From assembly GCA_020725055.1 (NCBI GenBank), contig DYFS01000004.1, positions 1 to 42,919 of the forward strand: a stretch of DNA of 42,919 bases, given 5' to 3'. The position numbers and the translations under genes are program-made. Every line of letters begins with the position of its first letter. The first letter of the stretch is position 1. The stretch comes from Candidatus Hadarchaeum sp. (GTDB taxonomy: Archaea; Hadarchaeota; Hadarchaeia; Hadarchaeales; Hadarchaeaceae). The notes under the pieces are model-generated. The model ran no database searches and was not told the DNA's origin. It saw only the letters and a list, made by a program, of their open reading frames with translations. This document shows positions 1-9,661 of the stretch, in pieces.

Positions 1-58
1 TGCACGGCTACCTGTTCTCTCTTTATAAACCACCTCCGCGCAAATGCTCGGCGGGTAA

Positions 59-718
59 ATGGAGGGGATAACTAAGATGAGCTTGCTGTGCTCGCTAGCC
101 GGATTGGCGGCGCTCTACGCAGGCGCGGTGCAAATGCAGCCCTCGGTGACCGCGATCGCAAAGCTCGACAACGATTTCCTCGGACTCAAGGTCATCGTCT
201 CCGGCCAAGTTGTGGATCTGCGCGAGTCCAACGGCCACCTGTTCTTGAAACTGAAGGATGACTCCGGCGGCATGGTTTCGGTGCCTGTCTTCTCACGGAT
301 CCGCTCCCAGCTCGGGGGGCCAGTCGAGCTGCTCGACGTGGTGCAGGTGACCGGAGTGGTGAAGGAGTACAACGGCGAACTGGAGGTTCTGCCCGGGAAG
401 GCTGGCGACATCGTCGTCGTGCGCTCTCCGTGCGCGGCCATCTCCACACTCAGCGAGGAAAATCTCGGTGCCCTCGTCAAGGTGCGGGGAGTCGTGGTAG
501 AGCGGGAGATCGTCGGCAGGGGCAACCTGGTCCTGGCAATGAGGGAGGACGGGTGCCAACTGCGGGTGTTCGTGCCGGCTTCCGTCGCGAGAAACGGCTT
601 CCCGGAGCTGCACGTGGGCTACACCGTCAAGGTGAGCGGCTGGCTCCAGCTCTACAGGGAGAAACTCGAACTCAAGCTGGGCAACGCTAGCCACATCTGC
701 GTGCTCGAGGCGGCGTGA
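59..718 (+). CDS. Protein with two OB-fold-like nucleic-acid-binding domains
   Basis: 219 aa ORF; N-terminal hydrophobic stretch, then two repeats of an OB-like pattern (VIVSGQVVDLRESNGHLFLKLKDDSGG... and VKVRGVVVEREIVGRGNLVLAMREDG...). Confidence 0.6.
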   Translation: MEGITKMSLLCSLAGLAALYAGAVQMQPSVTAIAKLDNDFLGLKVIVSGQVVDLRESNGHLFLKLKDDSGGMVSVPVFSRIRSQLGGPVELLDVVQVTGVVKEYNGELEVLPGKAGDIVVVRSPCAAISTLSEENLGALVKVRGVVVEREIVGRGNLVLAMREDGCQLRVFVPASVARNGFPELHVGYTVKVSGWLQLYREKLELKLGNASHICVLEAA

Positions 719-1026
719 TGCTCGAAGCCCTGGCTTACACGCTGCTGGGTGTGGGGCTGGGCGCCCCCATAGCTACAAAACGGTGGGATCAAATGCTGGA
801 AACAGGCGGAACCCTTCATCTATGGCATCTGCCGAGAGGCAAGGTCCACGTGGGGTTAGATGAGTTTTTCAAACGCCAACTATGCGTTGCAGTAAAAGCG
901 TTGTTCGGAGGGTGTAGAAAAGAATTTAGCAGTTTTACTAAGGGACACTTGCGGTTGGCTGAATCCGGCTCTGGATCGAGACCAAATGTTTATGCCTTGA
1001 ACTCTGGCTGGGCATCCAATGCTTGA
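718..1026 (+). pseudogene. Truncated duplicate start of a TctA-like gene joined in frame to an orphan segment (possible decayed GcvH-like sequence)
   Basis: MLEALAYTLLGVGLG at 718 closely matches MLETLAFVVLGVGLG at 1019, then diverges completely; the following KVHVGLDEFFKRQL weakly resembles glycine cleavage H-protein. Confidence 0.35.
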
Positions 1027-2254
1027 AACGCTCGCGTTCGTTGTGTTAGGCGTTGGTTTGGGTACATTCACAGGTTTGATCCCAGGCATTCACTCGAACA
1101 ATATCTCCCCTTTTCTCGCCGCACTTGCTGTGGCATCCAGCCTGTCATCCATGAACCTCGCGGCCGCCGTCGTGGCGATGGCGATCACCAACGTATTCAT
1201 TAGCTACATCCCATCGACCTTCCTAGGGGCCCCGGAGCCCGGGACCGAGCTCTCGGTGCTGCCAGCGCACCGCCTGCTACTCCAAGGCGAGGGCTACGAG
1301 GCGATCAAGCTCACGGCTCTCGGCTGCCTAGGTGGCTTGCTCCTAGGTGCCGCGCTGCTCCCGCCCGCGCTGTTTTTCATCTGGCCCGCCTACGGCATCC
1401 TCAAGCCGCAGATGCACTGGCTGTTGTTGGCCGTTGTCGTTGTCATGATCGCCCTCGAGCACTCCAGAGCCAGGATTGGTTGGGCAGCGCTGATCTTTCT
1501 GCTTTCGGGCTTGCTCGGCCTGCTCACCTTGGACACGAACCTGTGCGGGGGTGACAAGGCGCTGATGCCCCTTTTGTCCGGTTTGTTCGGCTTGAGCGTG
1601 TTACTGCCCAGCCTGGCGGGCAAAAATAGCCTGCCCGAGCAACGGGTCGAGGAAAAGCCGCTCGAGGTGCGGCCCAACCTCCGGCCGCTTTGCGCGGGAA
1701 CTGCAGCTGGGGCCCTGACCGGTATCATTCCCGGGATAGGACCATCCCAAGGCACGGTACTCGCGCAGCTCGCGACCCGCTCGAGGGGGATGCGTGAATT
1801 CCTCGTAGCAGTGAGCGGTGTCAACACCGCGAAGGCCCTTTTCTCCTTTGTCGCTCTCTACGCCGTCGGCAGGCCTAGGAGCGGCGCAGCGGTTGCGGTT
1901 GGGCAGCTCATGGAGGTCGGCGCAAGGGAGCTCGTGTTCCTCGTCGGCGTTGCGTTGCTCGCGGGAGGGATAGCAGCCGTGCTCCACCTGAGGCTCGGGC
2001 GCCTCGCCGCAAAGCATATCTGGCGCCTGCCACACCGCGCGGTTTGCCTCGCGGTCGTTGTTGGCATCACCTGCCTAACGGTTTTTTACTCCGGCCTCAT
2101 CGGCCTGCCAATCCTTGTGACCGCTACTGCAATCGGTTTACTCCCGGCGGTGACTAAAGTCAAGCGCACCCACTGCATGGGCGTGATCATGCTGCCTTGC
2201 ATCCTTTACTTCGCGGGAGCAAAGGATGGTGTGCTCACAGCGTTGGGGCTTTGA
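1019..2254 (+). CDS. TctA/DUF112-like membrane permease
   Basis: 411 aa multi-TM protein with two GxIPGI motifs (TGLIPGIHSNN, TGIIPGIGPSQGT) typical of the TctA family. Confidence 0.7.
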   Translation: MLETLAFVVLGVGLGTFTGLIPGIHSNNISPFLAALAVASSLSSMNLAAAVVAMAITNVFISYIPSTFLGAPEPGTELSVLPAHRLLLQGEGYEAIKLTALGCLGGLLLGAALLPPALFFIWPAYGILKPQMHWLLLAVVVVMIALEHSRARIGWAALIFLLSGLLGLLTLDTNLCGGDKALMPLLSGLFGLSVLLPSLAGKNSLPEQRVEEKPLEVRPNLRPLCAGTAAGALTGIIPGIGPSQGTVLAQLATRSRGMREFLVAVSGVNTAKALFSFVALYAVGRPRSGAAVAVGQLMEVGARELVFLVGVALLAGGIAAVLHLRLGRLAAKHIWRLPHRAVCLAVVVGITCLTVFYSGLIGLPILVTATAIGLLPAVTKVKRTHCMGVIMLPCILYFAGAKDGVLTALGL

Positions 2255-2258
2255 GGTT

Positions 2259-2636
2259 CTAACCGCGTCTTCCCTTTATCAACATGGCGAGCACAGCCGC
2301 TGGAACTACAATCAGCGCGAGCCCCGCCACCAGTAAAATGCCCTTATGAACAGATGTAAGCGCACCCGTGAGTGCTTGAACAAGCGTGAAAACCCCCAAC
2401 ACGAGGAGAACGGGCATAAACGGCGCCGCGCTCGACTCGGTTTTGAGAAGGCGGTTGAGGCCGTCGCCGACCAACGCGCAGTAGCTTAGAATCAGTGCCG
2501 CCCCAAGCACAATCGCCGCCCAACCAGCGTGTGTTGCCGGCGTGGGCGTCGCACCCCAAAGTAACAGATACATACCTATGACAAGAACGACGATTGCCGC
2601 ACCCACCTTACCGGATTGCCGCACCTCAGCCCCCAA
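2259..2636 (-). CDS. Small hydrophobic membrane protein
   Basis: C-terminal about 125 aa of the 2259..3410 ORF is hydrophobic with TM segments; the upstream part is antisense to dph6. A TTG start near 2636 (or GTG at 2624) is the likely true start. Confidence 0.5.
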   Translation of the reverse strand: MGAEVRQSGKVGAAIVVLVIGMYLLLWGATPTPATHAGWAAIVLGAALILSYCALVGDGLNRLLKTESSAAPFMPVLLVLGVFTLVQALTGALTSVHKGILLVAGLALIVVPAAVLAMLIKGRRG

Positions 2637-2678
2637 TAGAGATATTTGTAGGGGTTTAAATTGTTTTGCGGGATTGAG

Positions 2679-3350
2679 ATGAGAGTTGCTGCCCTTTGTT
2701 CTGGAGGCAAGGATTCGTGCTATGCGCTTTGGCTGGCGGTGCAGAGGGGGCACGAAGTCGCGCAAGTAGTAGCGATGTTGCCGAAGCGGGAGGACTCTTG
2801 GATGTTTCACGCGATCAACATTCACCTCATTGACCTCTTCGCAGAGTGCGCTGGCTTGCCCATCATCAAAGCCGAGACGGGCGGGGCCAGGGAGGAGGAG
2901 CTCGAGGACCTCAAACGCGCACTCCGGGGGCTCGACGTCGGAGGTGTCGTCAGCGGCGCGGTGGCCTCGACCTACCAAAAGAGCCGCATCGACCGGATTT
3001 GCGAGGAGCTTGGTTTGGCGTCGGTAGCACCCCTTTGGGGGAGGGAGCCGGTTGAGCTCTTGCGTGAGATCATCGGCGCCGGGTTCGAAGTTATGATCAC
3101 AGGCGTCGCGGCCCAGGGTTTTGATGAGGGGTGGCTGGGCAGGAAAATCGATGAAGATACGCTGCGCGATTTGATTGAGCTGAACAAGAAGCATGGGATC
3201 AACCTCGGCGGAGAGGGTGGCGAGTACGAGAGCATGGTGCTCGACGCGCCTTTCTTTCGCAAGCGCATCGAGGTGTTGGGGGCCGAGCGGGTGTGGCGGG
3301 GCACCTATGGGCACTTGCTCATCACCAACGCGAGGGTGAGGGAGAAGTAA
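2679..3350 (+). CDS. Diphthine--ammonia ligase-like PP-loop ATPase (MJ0570 family)
   Basis: MRVAALCSGGKDSCYALW PP-loop SGGKDS motif; GGEGGEYESMVLDAPFF C-terminal signature. Confidence 0.85.
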   Translation: MRVAALCSGGKDSCYALWLAVQRGHEVAQVVAMLPKREDSWMFHAINIHLIDLFAECAGLPIIKAETGGAREEELEDLKRALRGLDVGGVVSGAVASTYQKSRIDRICEELGLASVAPLWGREPVELLREIIGAGFEVMITGVAAQGFDEGWLGRKIDEDTLRDLIELNKKHGINLGGEGGEYESMVLDAPFFRKRIEVLGAERVWRGTYGHLLITNARVREK

Positions 3351-4412
3351 ATGGGGACGGCGCTCGTCTACTCGGAAAAGTACTTGCAGCACAGGCCGGG
3401 GCAGGGGCACCCAGAGCGGCCCGAGCGCCTTGAGGCAATCGTGGGTGCGCTGAAGCGAGCAAAACTCTGGGGGGAGCCAAACACGAAAGTGATCGAGCCA
3501 GCACTCGCGAAGCGTGAGAACATCGAGCTAGCCCACGATGCCGAGTACATAGCCTTGGTCGAGAAGCTCAGCTCGTTCGAAAAACCGCTCGACGTCGACA
3601 CCTCCGTGCGCAAGAACACATTCGAGCTCGCGATGCTCGCCGCGGGGGGGGCAATCGATGCCGGGCGTGCGGTGCTATCGGGAGAAGCCTCGAACGCGTT
3701 TGCCCTCGTGCGCCCCCCTGGACATCATGCCGGTAGAAACCGCGGTGGCGGATTTTGCTACTTCAACAACCTTGCGGTGATGGTCGAGCGGCTAAAGAGG
3801 GAGTTCAAACTAAAGCGAATTTTCATCTTGGACATCGACGCCCATCACGGTAACGGTAGCCAAGATATTTTTTTCAACGACCCGAGCGTTCTCTACATGT
3901 CGTTGCACCAAGATGGGCGAACGCTTTACCCGGGGACGGGCTTCGTGGATGAATTGGGCGCTGGTGAAGGTGAGGGTTACACGGTCAATGTTCCCTTCCC
4001 TCCAGGTAGCGGTGATGCCGAATACGCGGGCGTCATGCGGGAGCTCTTCGTCCCGCTCACTAGGGAGTTTAAGCCGGAGCTCATCGCGGTTTCCGCCGGA
4101 TTTGATGCCCTCGCCGATGATCCGTTGACACAGCTGGGGCTCACGACTCAAGCATACGGTTGGTTGACGAGCTGCGTGGTCGAGCAGGCGAACAGGCTCT
4201 GCGGCGGCAAAGTAGTGCTTACGCTAGAAGGCGGATATGCTTTGAAGCTCCTCGCGGATGCGGCGGTGAATGTTGTGAAAGTTCTCGTTGGGCAGGAGCT
4301 AGAGCCACCACAGGAAAGCAGGAGATTACCCGTAATCGACGAGCTCAAAAAGAAGCTAGCGAGCTACTGGCGCCTAGAACAACATCTCAAAATTGTACAC
4401 ACATGCGTATAA
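3351..4412 (+). CDS. Class II histone deacetylase / acetoin-utilisation-like deacetylase
   Basis: RPPGHHAGRNRGGGFCYFNNLAV, DIDAHHGNGSQDIF and SAGFDALADDPL motifs. Confidence 0.9.
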   Translation: MGTALVYSEKYLQHRPGQGHPERPERLEAIVGALKRAKLWGEPNTKVIEPALAKRENIELAHDAEYIALVEKLSSFEKPLDVDTSVRKNTFELAMLAAGGAIDAGRAVLSGEASNAFALVRPPGHHAGRNRGGGFCYFNNLAVMVERLKREFKLKRIFILDIDAHHGNGSQDIFFNDPSVLYMSLHQDGRTLYPGTGFVDELGAGEGEGYTVNVPFPPGSGDAEYAGVMRELFVPLTREFKPELIAVSAGFDALADDPLTQLGLTTQAYGWLTSCVVEQANRLCGGKVVLTLEGGYALKLLADAAVNVVKVLVGQELEPPQESRRLPVIDELKKKLASYWRLEQHLKIVHTCV

Positions 4413-4464
4413 TTCTGAAAGCTAAACATTTTAACGCCCGCCGCAAATCGATGCTTGTGGTAAG

Positions 4465-5850
4465 ATGGACGAGGTTCTGAAGGCGGTGCTCAAGCGCATC
4501 AAGCCAACGCAGGCCGAGCGCAGGCAGCTCGAGCGGGTTGCTAACGAGATAGTGGCGCGAGTGAACCTAGCCTGCGCCAAGCTGGGGGTTCCGGCGCGTG
4601 GGGTGCTCGTGGGCTCAGCCGCGCGCAATACCTGGCTTCGGACCGAGCGTGACATCGACATCTTCATCCTCTTCCCCCCAGAAACCTCTCGCGAGGCCCT
4701 CGAGCAAAAGGGCTTGGCGGTCGGGTGGGAGGTGGCGGGAAAGCGCGGGAGAGAGCGGTTCGCCGAGCACCCCTACGTGACGATGGAGTTCAAGGGGTTC
4801 GAGGTCGACCTCGTCCCATGCTACGATATCGCCGACCCAAGCAAAATCAAGAGCGCCGTTGACCGCTCCCCCCACCACCAGCGTTACATCGGCAAGCACC
4901 TCACCCCCGCGCTTGCTGATGAGGCGTTGCTTTTGAAAAAGTTCATGGACGGCATCGACGTTTACGGTGCCGAGCTTAGGGTGCAGGGGTTCTCGGGCTA
5001 CCTCTGCGAGTTGCTCGTGCTCCGCTACCGCACGTTCGAGGGGGTCGTCGAAGCCGCGAGCCGCTGGCCGCCGGGTGAAGCGATTGACCTGGCGAAGAGC
5101 TACCACGATGTCGGCGAAATCAAAGCCCTCTTTTCGGGGCAGCCGCTCATCATCATCGACCCGGTCGACCCGAATAGAAACGCTGCCGCAGCGGTTTCGA
5201 TGCAGAACTTCGCGACCTTCGTCCGCGCGTGTCAAGATTTCATCCGCAAGCCGAATACGCGCTTTTTCTTCCCGGCCCAGGCGAGGGTGTTGGGCCCCCA
5301 AGAGGTCAAGCGCGCGCTGAGACAACGGGGTACGGCACTCTTCTGCCTCACGTTTGACTCACCAAACGTGGTCGAGGATATACTCTACCCGCAGCTGCGC
5401 AAGACAGAACAAGCGCTCGTGATGCGGCTCGTGCGCGAGGGCTTCGAGGTGCTCCGCAGCGATGTCTGGGCGAACTCAAAGGCGGCGATCCTTGTCGAGC
5501 TGTCATCTGAAAAGCTGCCCAAGGTGCAAAGGCGCCTCGGACCACCGATCACCGTCGAAGCGGGCGATTTCATAGAAAAACACCTCGCATCGAGAAAGAG
5601 GTTCAGCGGCCCGTTCGTTGATCAGGTCGGGAGGCTGGTGTTCGAGGTCGAGCGCAGGCACGTTAACGTCAGGCAAGTGCTCGAGGCGGCGCTGGAGGAG
5701 CGGGCGGCTTTTGGAAAGCACGTAGCCGAATCTCTGGCCGAGGACTACAAGATTTATGGGGGAAAGCAAATCGTCAAACTGTGTGCTGATAAAAAGTTTT
5801 CCAAATTTTTATCCGAGTACCTCACGCGTTGCCTGCCGTGGCATCGCTAG
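4465..5850 (+). CDS. cca: CCA tRNA nucleotidyltransferase (archaeal class I)
   Basis: LVGSAARNTWLRTERDIDIFILFP nucleotidyltransferase motif, 461 aa, archaeal CCA architecture. Confidence 0.88.
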   Translation: MDEVLKAVLKRIKPTQAERRQLERVANEIVARVNLACAKLGVPARGVLVGSAARNTWLRTERDIDIFILFPPETSREALEQKGLAVGWEVAGKRGRERFAEHPYVTMEFKGFEVDLVPCYDIADPSKIKSAVDRSPHHQRYIGKHLTPALADEALLLKKFMDGIDVYGAELRVQGFSGYLCELLVLRYRTFEGVVEAASRWPPGEAIDLAKSYHDVGEIKALFSGQPLIIIDPVDPNRNAAAAVSMQNFATFVRACQDFIRKPNTRFFFPAQARVLGPQEVKRALRQRGTALFCLTFDSPNVVEDILYPQLRKTEQALVMRLVREGFEVLRSDVWANSKAAILVELSSEKLPKVQRRLGPPITVEAGDFIEKHLASRKRFSGPFVDQVGRLVFEVERRHVNVRQVLEAALEERAAFGKHVAESLAEDYKIYGGKQIVKLCADKKFSKFLSEYLTRCLPWHR

Positions 5851-5881
5851 GAAAGTGTCCAACGTTGGACAGGGCACGACA

Positions 5882-6439
5882 TCAAGCCAGTTCGATGTGC
5901 GCAAGGGTGCTGTAAATCGGCCCCTTGGGGGTGAGGGTGCTCTGCTTCAGCTCGACCGCACCAACACGGCACGACCCGAACTCAACGTTTGTCACGCTTT
6001 TTAAGAATGCGACGAGCCGTTCTTTCCCCGCCGCCGATTTCGCCCTAGCCAGGGTGAGGTGTGGCACGAAATCCCGCTCCGGTTTGAAGCCGAGCTTCAC
6101 CAAGTTCTGGTCGATGCGTCTTTGAACAGAGGTAACTTGCTCCCTGCCGTCGGAAACGCCAGCCCAAATCACCCGGATGTATCGCAGATCTGGGAAGACA
6201 CCGATCCCCCGCACGCTGATGTCAAATGGCCCAATCCCAGCTACGGCCGCCCGCATGGCGTCAGTTATCGCGCCGATCTGGTCTTCTCGAACCTCTCCAA
6301 GAAATTTCATCGTCACGTGGATGTTTGGCGGTTCGACGAGCTTGAGCTGCGCTCCGGTTGCTGCGAGCTGCTTCTGAGCAGCCACAAGCTTCTGCCTGGC
6401 CGCCTCGTCGATGTCGATCCCGATGAAAGCTCGCACCAT
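5882..6439 (-). CDS. thpR: RNA 2',3'-cyclic phosphodiesterase (2'-5' RNA ligase family)
   Basis: 185 aa; two HxT motifs (HVTMKFLG and HLTLARAK); FIGIDI start; convergent neighbour of cca. Confidence 0.88.
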   Translation of the reverse strand: MVRAFIGIDIDEAARQKLVAAQKQLAATGAQLKLVEPPNIHVTMKFLGEVREDQIGAITDAMRAAVAGIGPFDISVRGIGVFPDLRYIRVIWAGVSDGREQVTSVQRRIDQNLVKLGFKPERDFVPHLTLARAKSAAGKERLVAFLKSVTNVEFGSCRVGAVELKQSTLTPKGPIYSTLAHIELA

Positions 6440-6447
6440 TTAGACAC

Positions 6448-6843
6448 CTAGCATGTGACGTGGAAGGCGCCGGCCACCTTGCGCCCAGCCTTGACCACCT
6501 CGTTGTACTTCTCGAGGGCGTTCGGTGTGATGTCGTCAATCATCTTGACCCCTTGTTTCACCGCTAACTCAGCGGCTTCTTTGTCTACCTGGACGCAACC
6601 CGACTGACCGGTCCCGACGACGACCAGCTCTGGCTTTCCTTTGAGCAGGAGGTCGAGCTCATCCAGCGTGAACTCATGGTCTCGATCCCGCCGCCTGATC
6701 GAACCGTCAGCGAAAATCCAGACATCGTGTGGGTAGCGCTTGCCGTCTACGGTTATGCTTCCGAAGCTCGCCCCATCGATGTGAACCATCCAATCACCTC
6801 TATAACTATCGGGTTTCAAATTTAACAACCTTCGGCAAGTCAC
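6448..6843 (-). CDS. Mth938-like domain protein (DUF498)
   Basis: FGSITVDGKRYPHDVWIFADGSI...ELVVVGTGQSGCVQV pattern. Confidence 0.75.
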   Translation of the reverse strand: MTCRRLLNLKPDSYRGDWMVHIDGASFGSITVDGKRYPHDVWIFADGSIRRRDRDHEFTLDELDLLLKGKPELVVVGTGQSGCVQVDKEAAELAVKQGVKMIDDITPNALEKYNEVVKAGRKVAGAFHVTC

Positions 6844-7486
6844 GAACGCTCTCGATGATTGCGTCGGGCCCGAACTTTTCTAAAAGCTCCCGCCGCATCA
6901 AACCCGTCAGCACGGCGACGGTTCGGGCGCCCAAGGCCTTGCTATCCCTTATATCATTCCAGTAGTCCCCAACCACAACACAGTCCCGAGGATCAACCCC
7001 GAGCCTCCCGGCCGCTAGCCTGAGAATCTCAACCTTGGAGAAGTGGTGTCCTTCCTCCAAATCCCCCGAGACATCATCCCCGGTGGCGGCCGTGTTCACA
7101 AATTTGTCGAGCCCAAAACTCGCTAGCTCATCCTTCACCTTGGTCACGGGAGTGATGCAACTTGTGATGACCGCGATCGGGACGCCCGCCTGGCTCAGCT
7201 CCCTGAGGACCTCCTTCGCCCCCGGGATGAGCTTGCTGCCTGAGTCATCCGCACGGTACCGGCGGAGGAACTCGAGCCAGAATTCGTGCAGCTTCCTCTC
7301 TTTGTCGGGAGGCGCAGATATCACATCGTCAAGGGTGTCTGCAACATAGTGTTTGAAAAAATTATCCCATGTGAGAGGTTCGCTTCCGCGCTCCTTTAGC
7401 AACTCGTTGAAGACATCGTAGAACCGCTTGAGGGTATCGACCAGCGTGCAGTCGAGGTCGAAGATTACAGCTTTCGCGGTGATCAT
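6806..7486 (-). CDS. HAD-superfamily hydrolase
   Basis: AVIFDLDCTLVDT motif I, VITSC motif II, VVVGDYWNDIRDSKALGA motif IV. Confidence 0.85.
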   Translation of the reverse strand: MITAKAVIFDLDCTLVDTLKRFYDVFNELLKERGSEPLTWDNFFKHYVADTLDDVISAPPDKERKLHEFWLEFLRRYRADDSGSKLIPGAKEVLRELSQAGVPIAVITSCITPVTKVKDELASFGLDKFVNTAATGDDVSGDLEEGHHFSKVEILRLAAGRLGVDPRDCVVVGDYWNDIRDSKALGARTVAVLTGLMRRELLEKFGPDAIIESVRDLPKVVKFETR

Positions 7487-8328
7487 TTGTATAACCCTAA
7501 CTTCCCGCTAGAAAGTTTGTGCTCCGCCTTGAGCTTTTCAACGAGCTCATAGGGCACCCGAACGGTTCCCACGGGGTCCTTAGATCCATGGCTATTTGTC
7601 CCACCCGTGATAAGCAACCCGTACTTCCGCGCAAGCTCCTCGTAGCGCCTGTTCGCCGACTCATCGTGTTTGATGTGGTAGACCTCAAGGCCCCGGAGTC
7701 CCAGTTCGACGTATGCTGGCAACATCTCGTCAGCTTGGGCGAAGATGGGGTGGGCGAGCACCGGGATGCCCCCAACCCTGCGGACGGTCTGAATTGCATC
7801 CGCGGGCGACATCTCGTATCGCTTTACGTATGCAGGCCCATCGCTCTTCAAGTATAGGTCAAAGGCGTCTTGAAATTTTTCAATGTAGCCGTGCTTCAGC
7901 AACACTCGGGCGATGTGGGGCCTACAGATCGCCTTTGCGTCACCAGCTTCCGCGAGCACCTCATCATAGGCGATATCGAGCCCTAGCCCCTGGAGCTTCT
8001 CCACCATCTTGCGGGCCCGCCACTTTCGAACGTCTTGAATTATGTTGAGGAGGACTCGGAGTTTTTTATCGTGCCAGTCGATGAAGTAGCCGAGCACGTG
8101 AATCTCGGACGTTCCCAGTTCGGAGCTCAGCTCTATCCCAGGGATTACCTCAACGCAAAATTTTTCGCCAGCCTCAAGTGCAGCATCGATGCCGTCTACT
8201 GAGTCATGATCTGCTATGCCGACCGCCGCCAGCCCTACCTCGCTGGCCTGCCTGATTACCTCGTCGGCCGGGTATTCCCCATCGGAGGCGTTGGTATGAA
8301 CGTGCAAGTCCACGAATTTTTGAGCCAT
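7483..8328 (-). CDS. PHP-domain metal-dependent phosphoesterase, paralogue 1
   Basis: MAQKFVDLHVHTNASDG, GIADHDSVDG, HPIF, TNSHG; start set at internal ATG (MAQKF), paralogous to 9648..10478. Confidence 0.85.
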   Translation of the reverse strand: MAQKFVDLHVHTNASDGEYPADEVIRQASEVGLAAVGIADHDSVDGIDAALEAGEKFCVEVIPGIELSSELGTSEIHVLGYFIDWHDKKLRVLLNIIQDVRKWRARKMVEKLQGLGLDIAYDEVLAEAGDAKAICRPHIARVLLKHGYIEKFQDAFDLYLKSDGPAYVKRYEMSPADAIQTVRRVGGIPVLAHPIFAQADEMLPAYVELGLRGLEVYHIKHDESANRRYEELARKYGLLITGGTNSHGSKDPVGTVRVPYELVEKLKAEHKLSSGKLGLYK

Positions 8329-8403
8329 CTGGCAACCACCAACCTTTTTTTCACGGTGGCTTAAAAGCATCGTAGCACACTTACTTAGTGGGGGGCCAAC
8401 AAG

Positions 8404-9282
8404 ATGGATTTGGTTTACTACTTCGTCGTCGCGCTCGCAGCACTACTTTTTGCCACAACCGCGCTGATGGTGCTTTCAATCCGCCGTACGCGGGAGTTGC
8501 TCACACAAGTGAAGAGGGGTGAGGAGGCGCTGATGAGGGCCCATCAAAGGCTAAAAAGCGCCCATGAGGAGCTGAAATCCGTAGACAAGCTAAAAACAGA
8601 CTTCATGAACATCGCCGCCCATGAGCTGAAGACCCCCCTCGTCCCAATGGTCGGTTACCTCCACTTGATAAATCGGAAAAAGTTGGGGCCAGAGGACAGA
8701 GAGAGCCTCGATATCGCACTCAGAAACACCAAAAGGCTACAAAGGCTGGTCGATGATATCTTGGACATCGCGAAGCTCGAGTCAAAGGTGATGAAATTTA
8801 GGGTGGAGGATGTTCAACTTGCTGACCTCGTGAGGGACTCGGTGGCAGGCGCAAGACCCTTTGCTGGGGAAAAGGGAATTACCCTCAAGGCGGTGGCGCC
8901 GCGGAGGCTGCAATTGGTTCACGGCGACCCAGGGAGGCTCGCTCAAGTCCTGACCAACCTCATCAACAATGCGATAAAATTTACGGATCGGGGTAACGTG
9001 GTAGTTGAAGCTCGCGCTAGGAGGGGCGACGTGGCGGTCGAGGTGAGGGACACGGGGATAGGGATAGCTAAAGAGGATATTCCAAAGCTGTTCACGAAGT
9101 TCTTCCAAGCTGAGACTTCCGCCCGGCGCAAGTATGGCGGTACTGGGCTGGGCTTGGCGATATGCAAAGAGATCGTGCAGGCCCACGGAGGCAAAATATG
9201 GGCCGATAGCGAGCCGGGGAAAGGCTCGACCTTCAGCTTCAGCCTGCCGATAAAGGGCAAGGCGTTAATAACCACCGAATGA
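8404..9282 (+). CDS. Membrane sensor histidine kinase
   Basis: N-terminal TM; H-box [19 protein letters not shown]-box [13 protein letters not shown] boxes [15 protein letters not shown] and [14 protein letters not shown]. Confidence 0.92.
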   Translation: MDLVYYFVVALAALLFATTALMVLSIRRTRELLTQVKRGEEALMRAHQRLKSAHEELKSVDKLKTDFMNIAAHELKTPLVPMVGYLHLINRKKLGPEDRESLDIALRNTKRLQRLVDDILDIAKLESKVMKFRVEDVQLADLVRDSVAGARPFAGEKGITLKAVAPRRLQLVHGDPGRLAQVLTNLINNAIKFTDRGNVVVEARARRGDVAVEVRDTGIGIAKEDIPKLFTKFFQAETSARRKYGGTGLGLAICKEIVQAHGGKIWADSEPGKGSTFSFSLPIKGKALITTE

Positions 9283-9301
9283 AACGGGACTTGGGGATAG
9301 T

Positions 9302-9661
9302 ATGGTAAAAATAATGGCCGTGGACGATGAACCGGACATCATCAGGTTGCTCACGAGGATCTTGAAGAGGGCCGGGTACGAGGTGGTAGCGTGCTCGAGT
9401 GGAGAGGAGTGCTTGAAGAAATTCCGGGCGGAGAAGCCGGACTTGATCCTGCTCGACATCATGATGCCAGGCATGGATGGCTGGCACGTTTACAAACGGA
9501 TAAAAGAGATCGATGAGGGGCAGAGGGTTGCTTTCCTCACCGTTTTAGGGGTTCCCGAGCCATCCCGGGAGGCTATGATCGAAATGGGCGCCGCCGATTA
9601 CATAATGAAGCCGTTCACCCCGGATGAGCTGTTGAAAAGGGTAAAAGCTATTTTGAAGTGA
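9302..9661 (+). CDS. Stand-alone response regulator (receiver domain only)
   Basis: MVKIMAVDDEPDIIRLL...DLILLDIMMPGMDGW...KPFTPDELL; 119 aa, no output domain. Confidence 0.92.
   Translation: MVKIMAVDDEPDIIRLLTRILKRAGYEVVACSSGEECLKKFRAEKPDLILLDIMMPGMDGWHVYKRIKEIDEGQRVAFLTVLGVPEPSREAMIEMGAADYIMKPFTPDELLKRVKAILK

Noticed and set aside
2636-3410. 5' half of the 383 aa minus-strand ORF 2259..3410
   Set aside because: It is antisense to the clear Dph6-like gene; only the C-terminal hydrophobic part was kept.
4615-5325. 236 aa minus-strand ORF
   Set aside because: Antisense to cca; no recognisable domain; long antisense ORFs are expected in GC-rich coding DNA.
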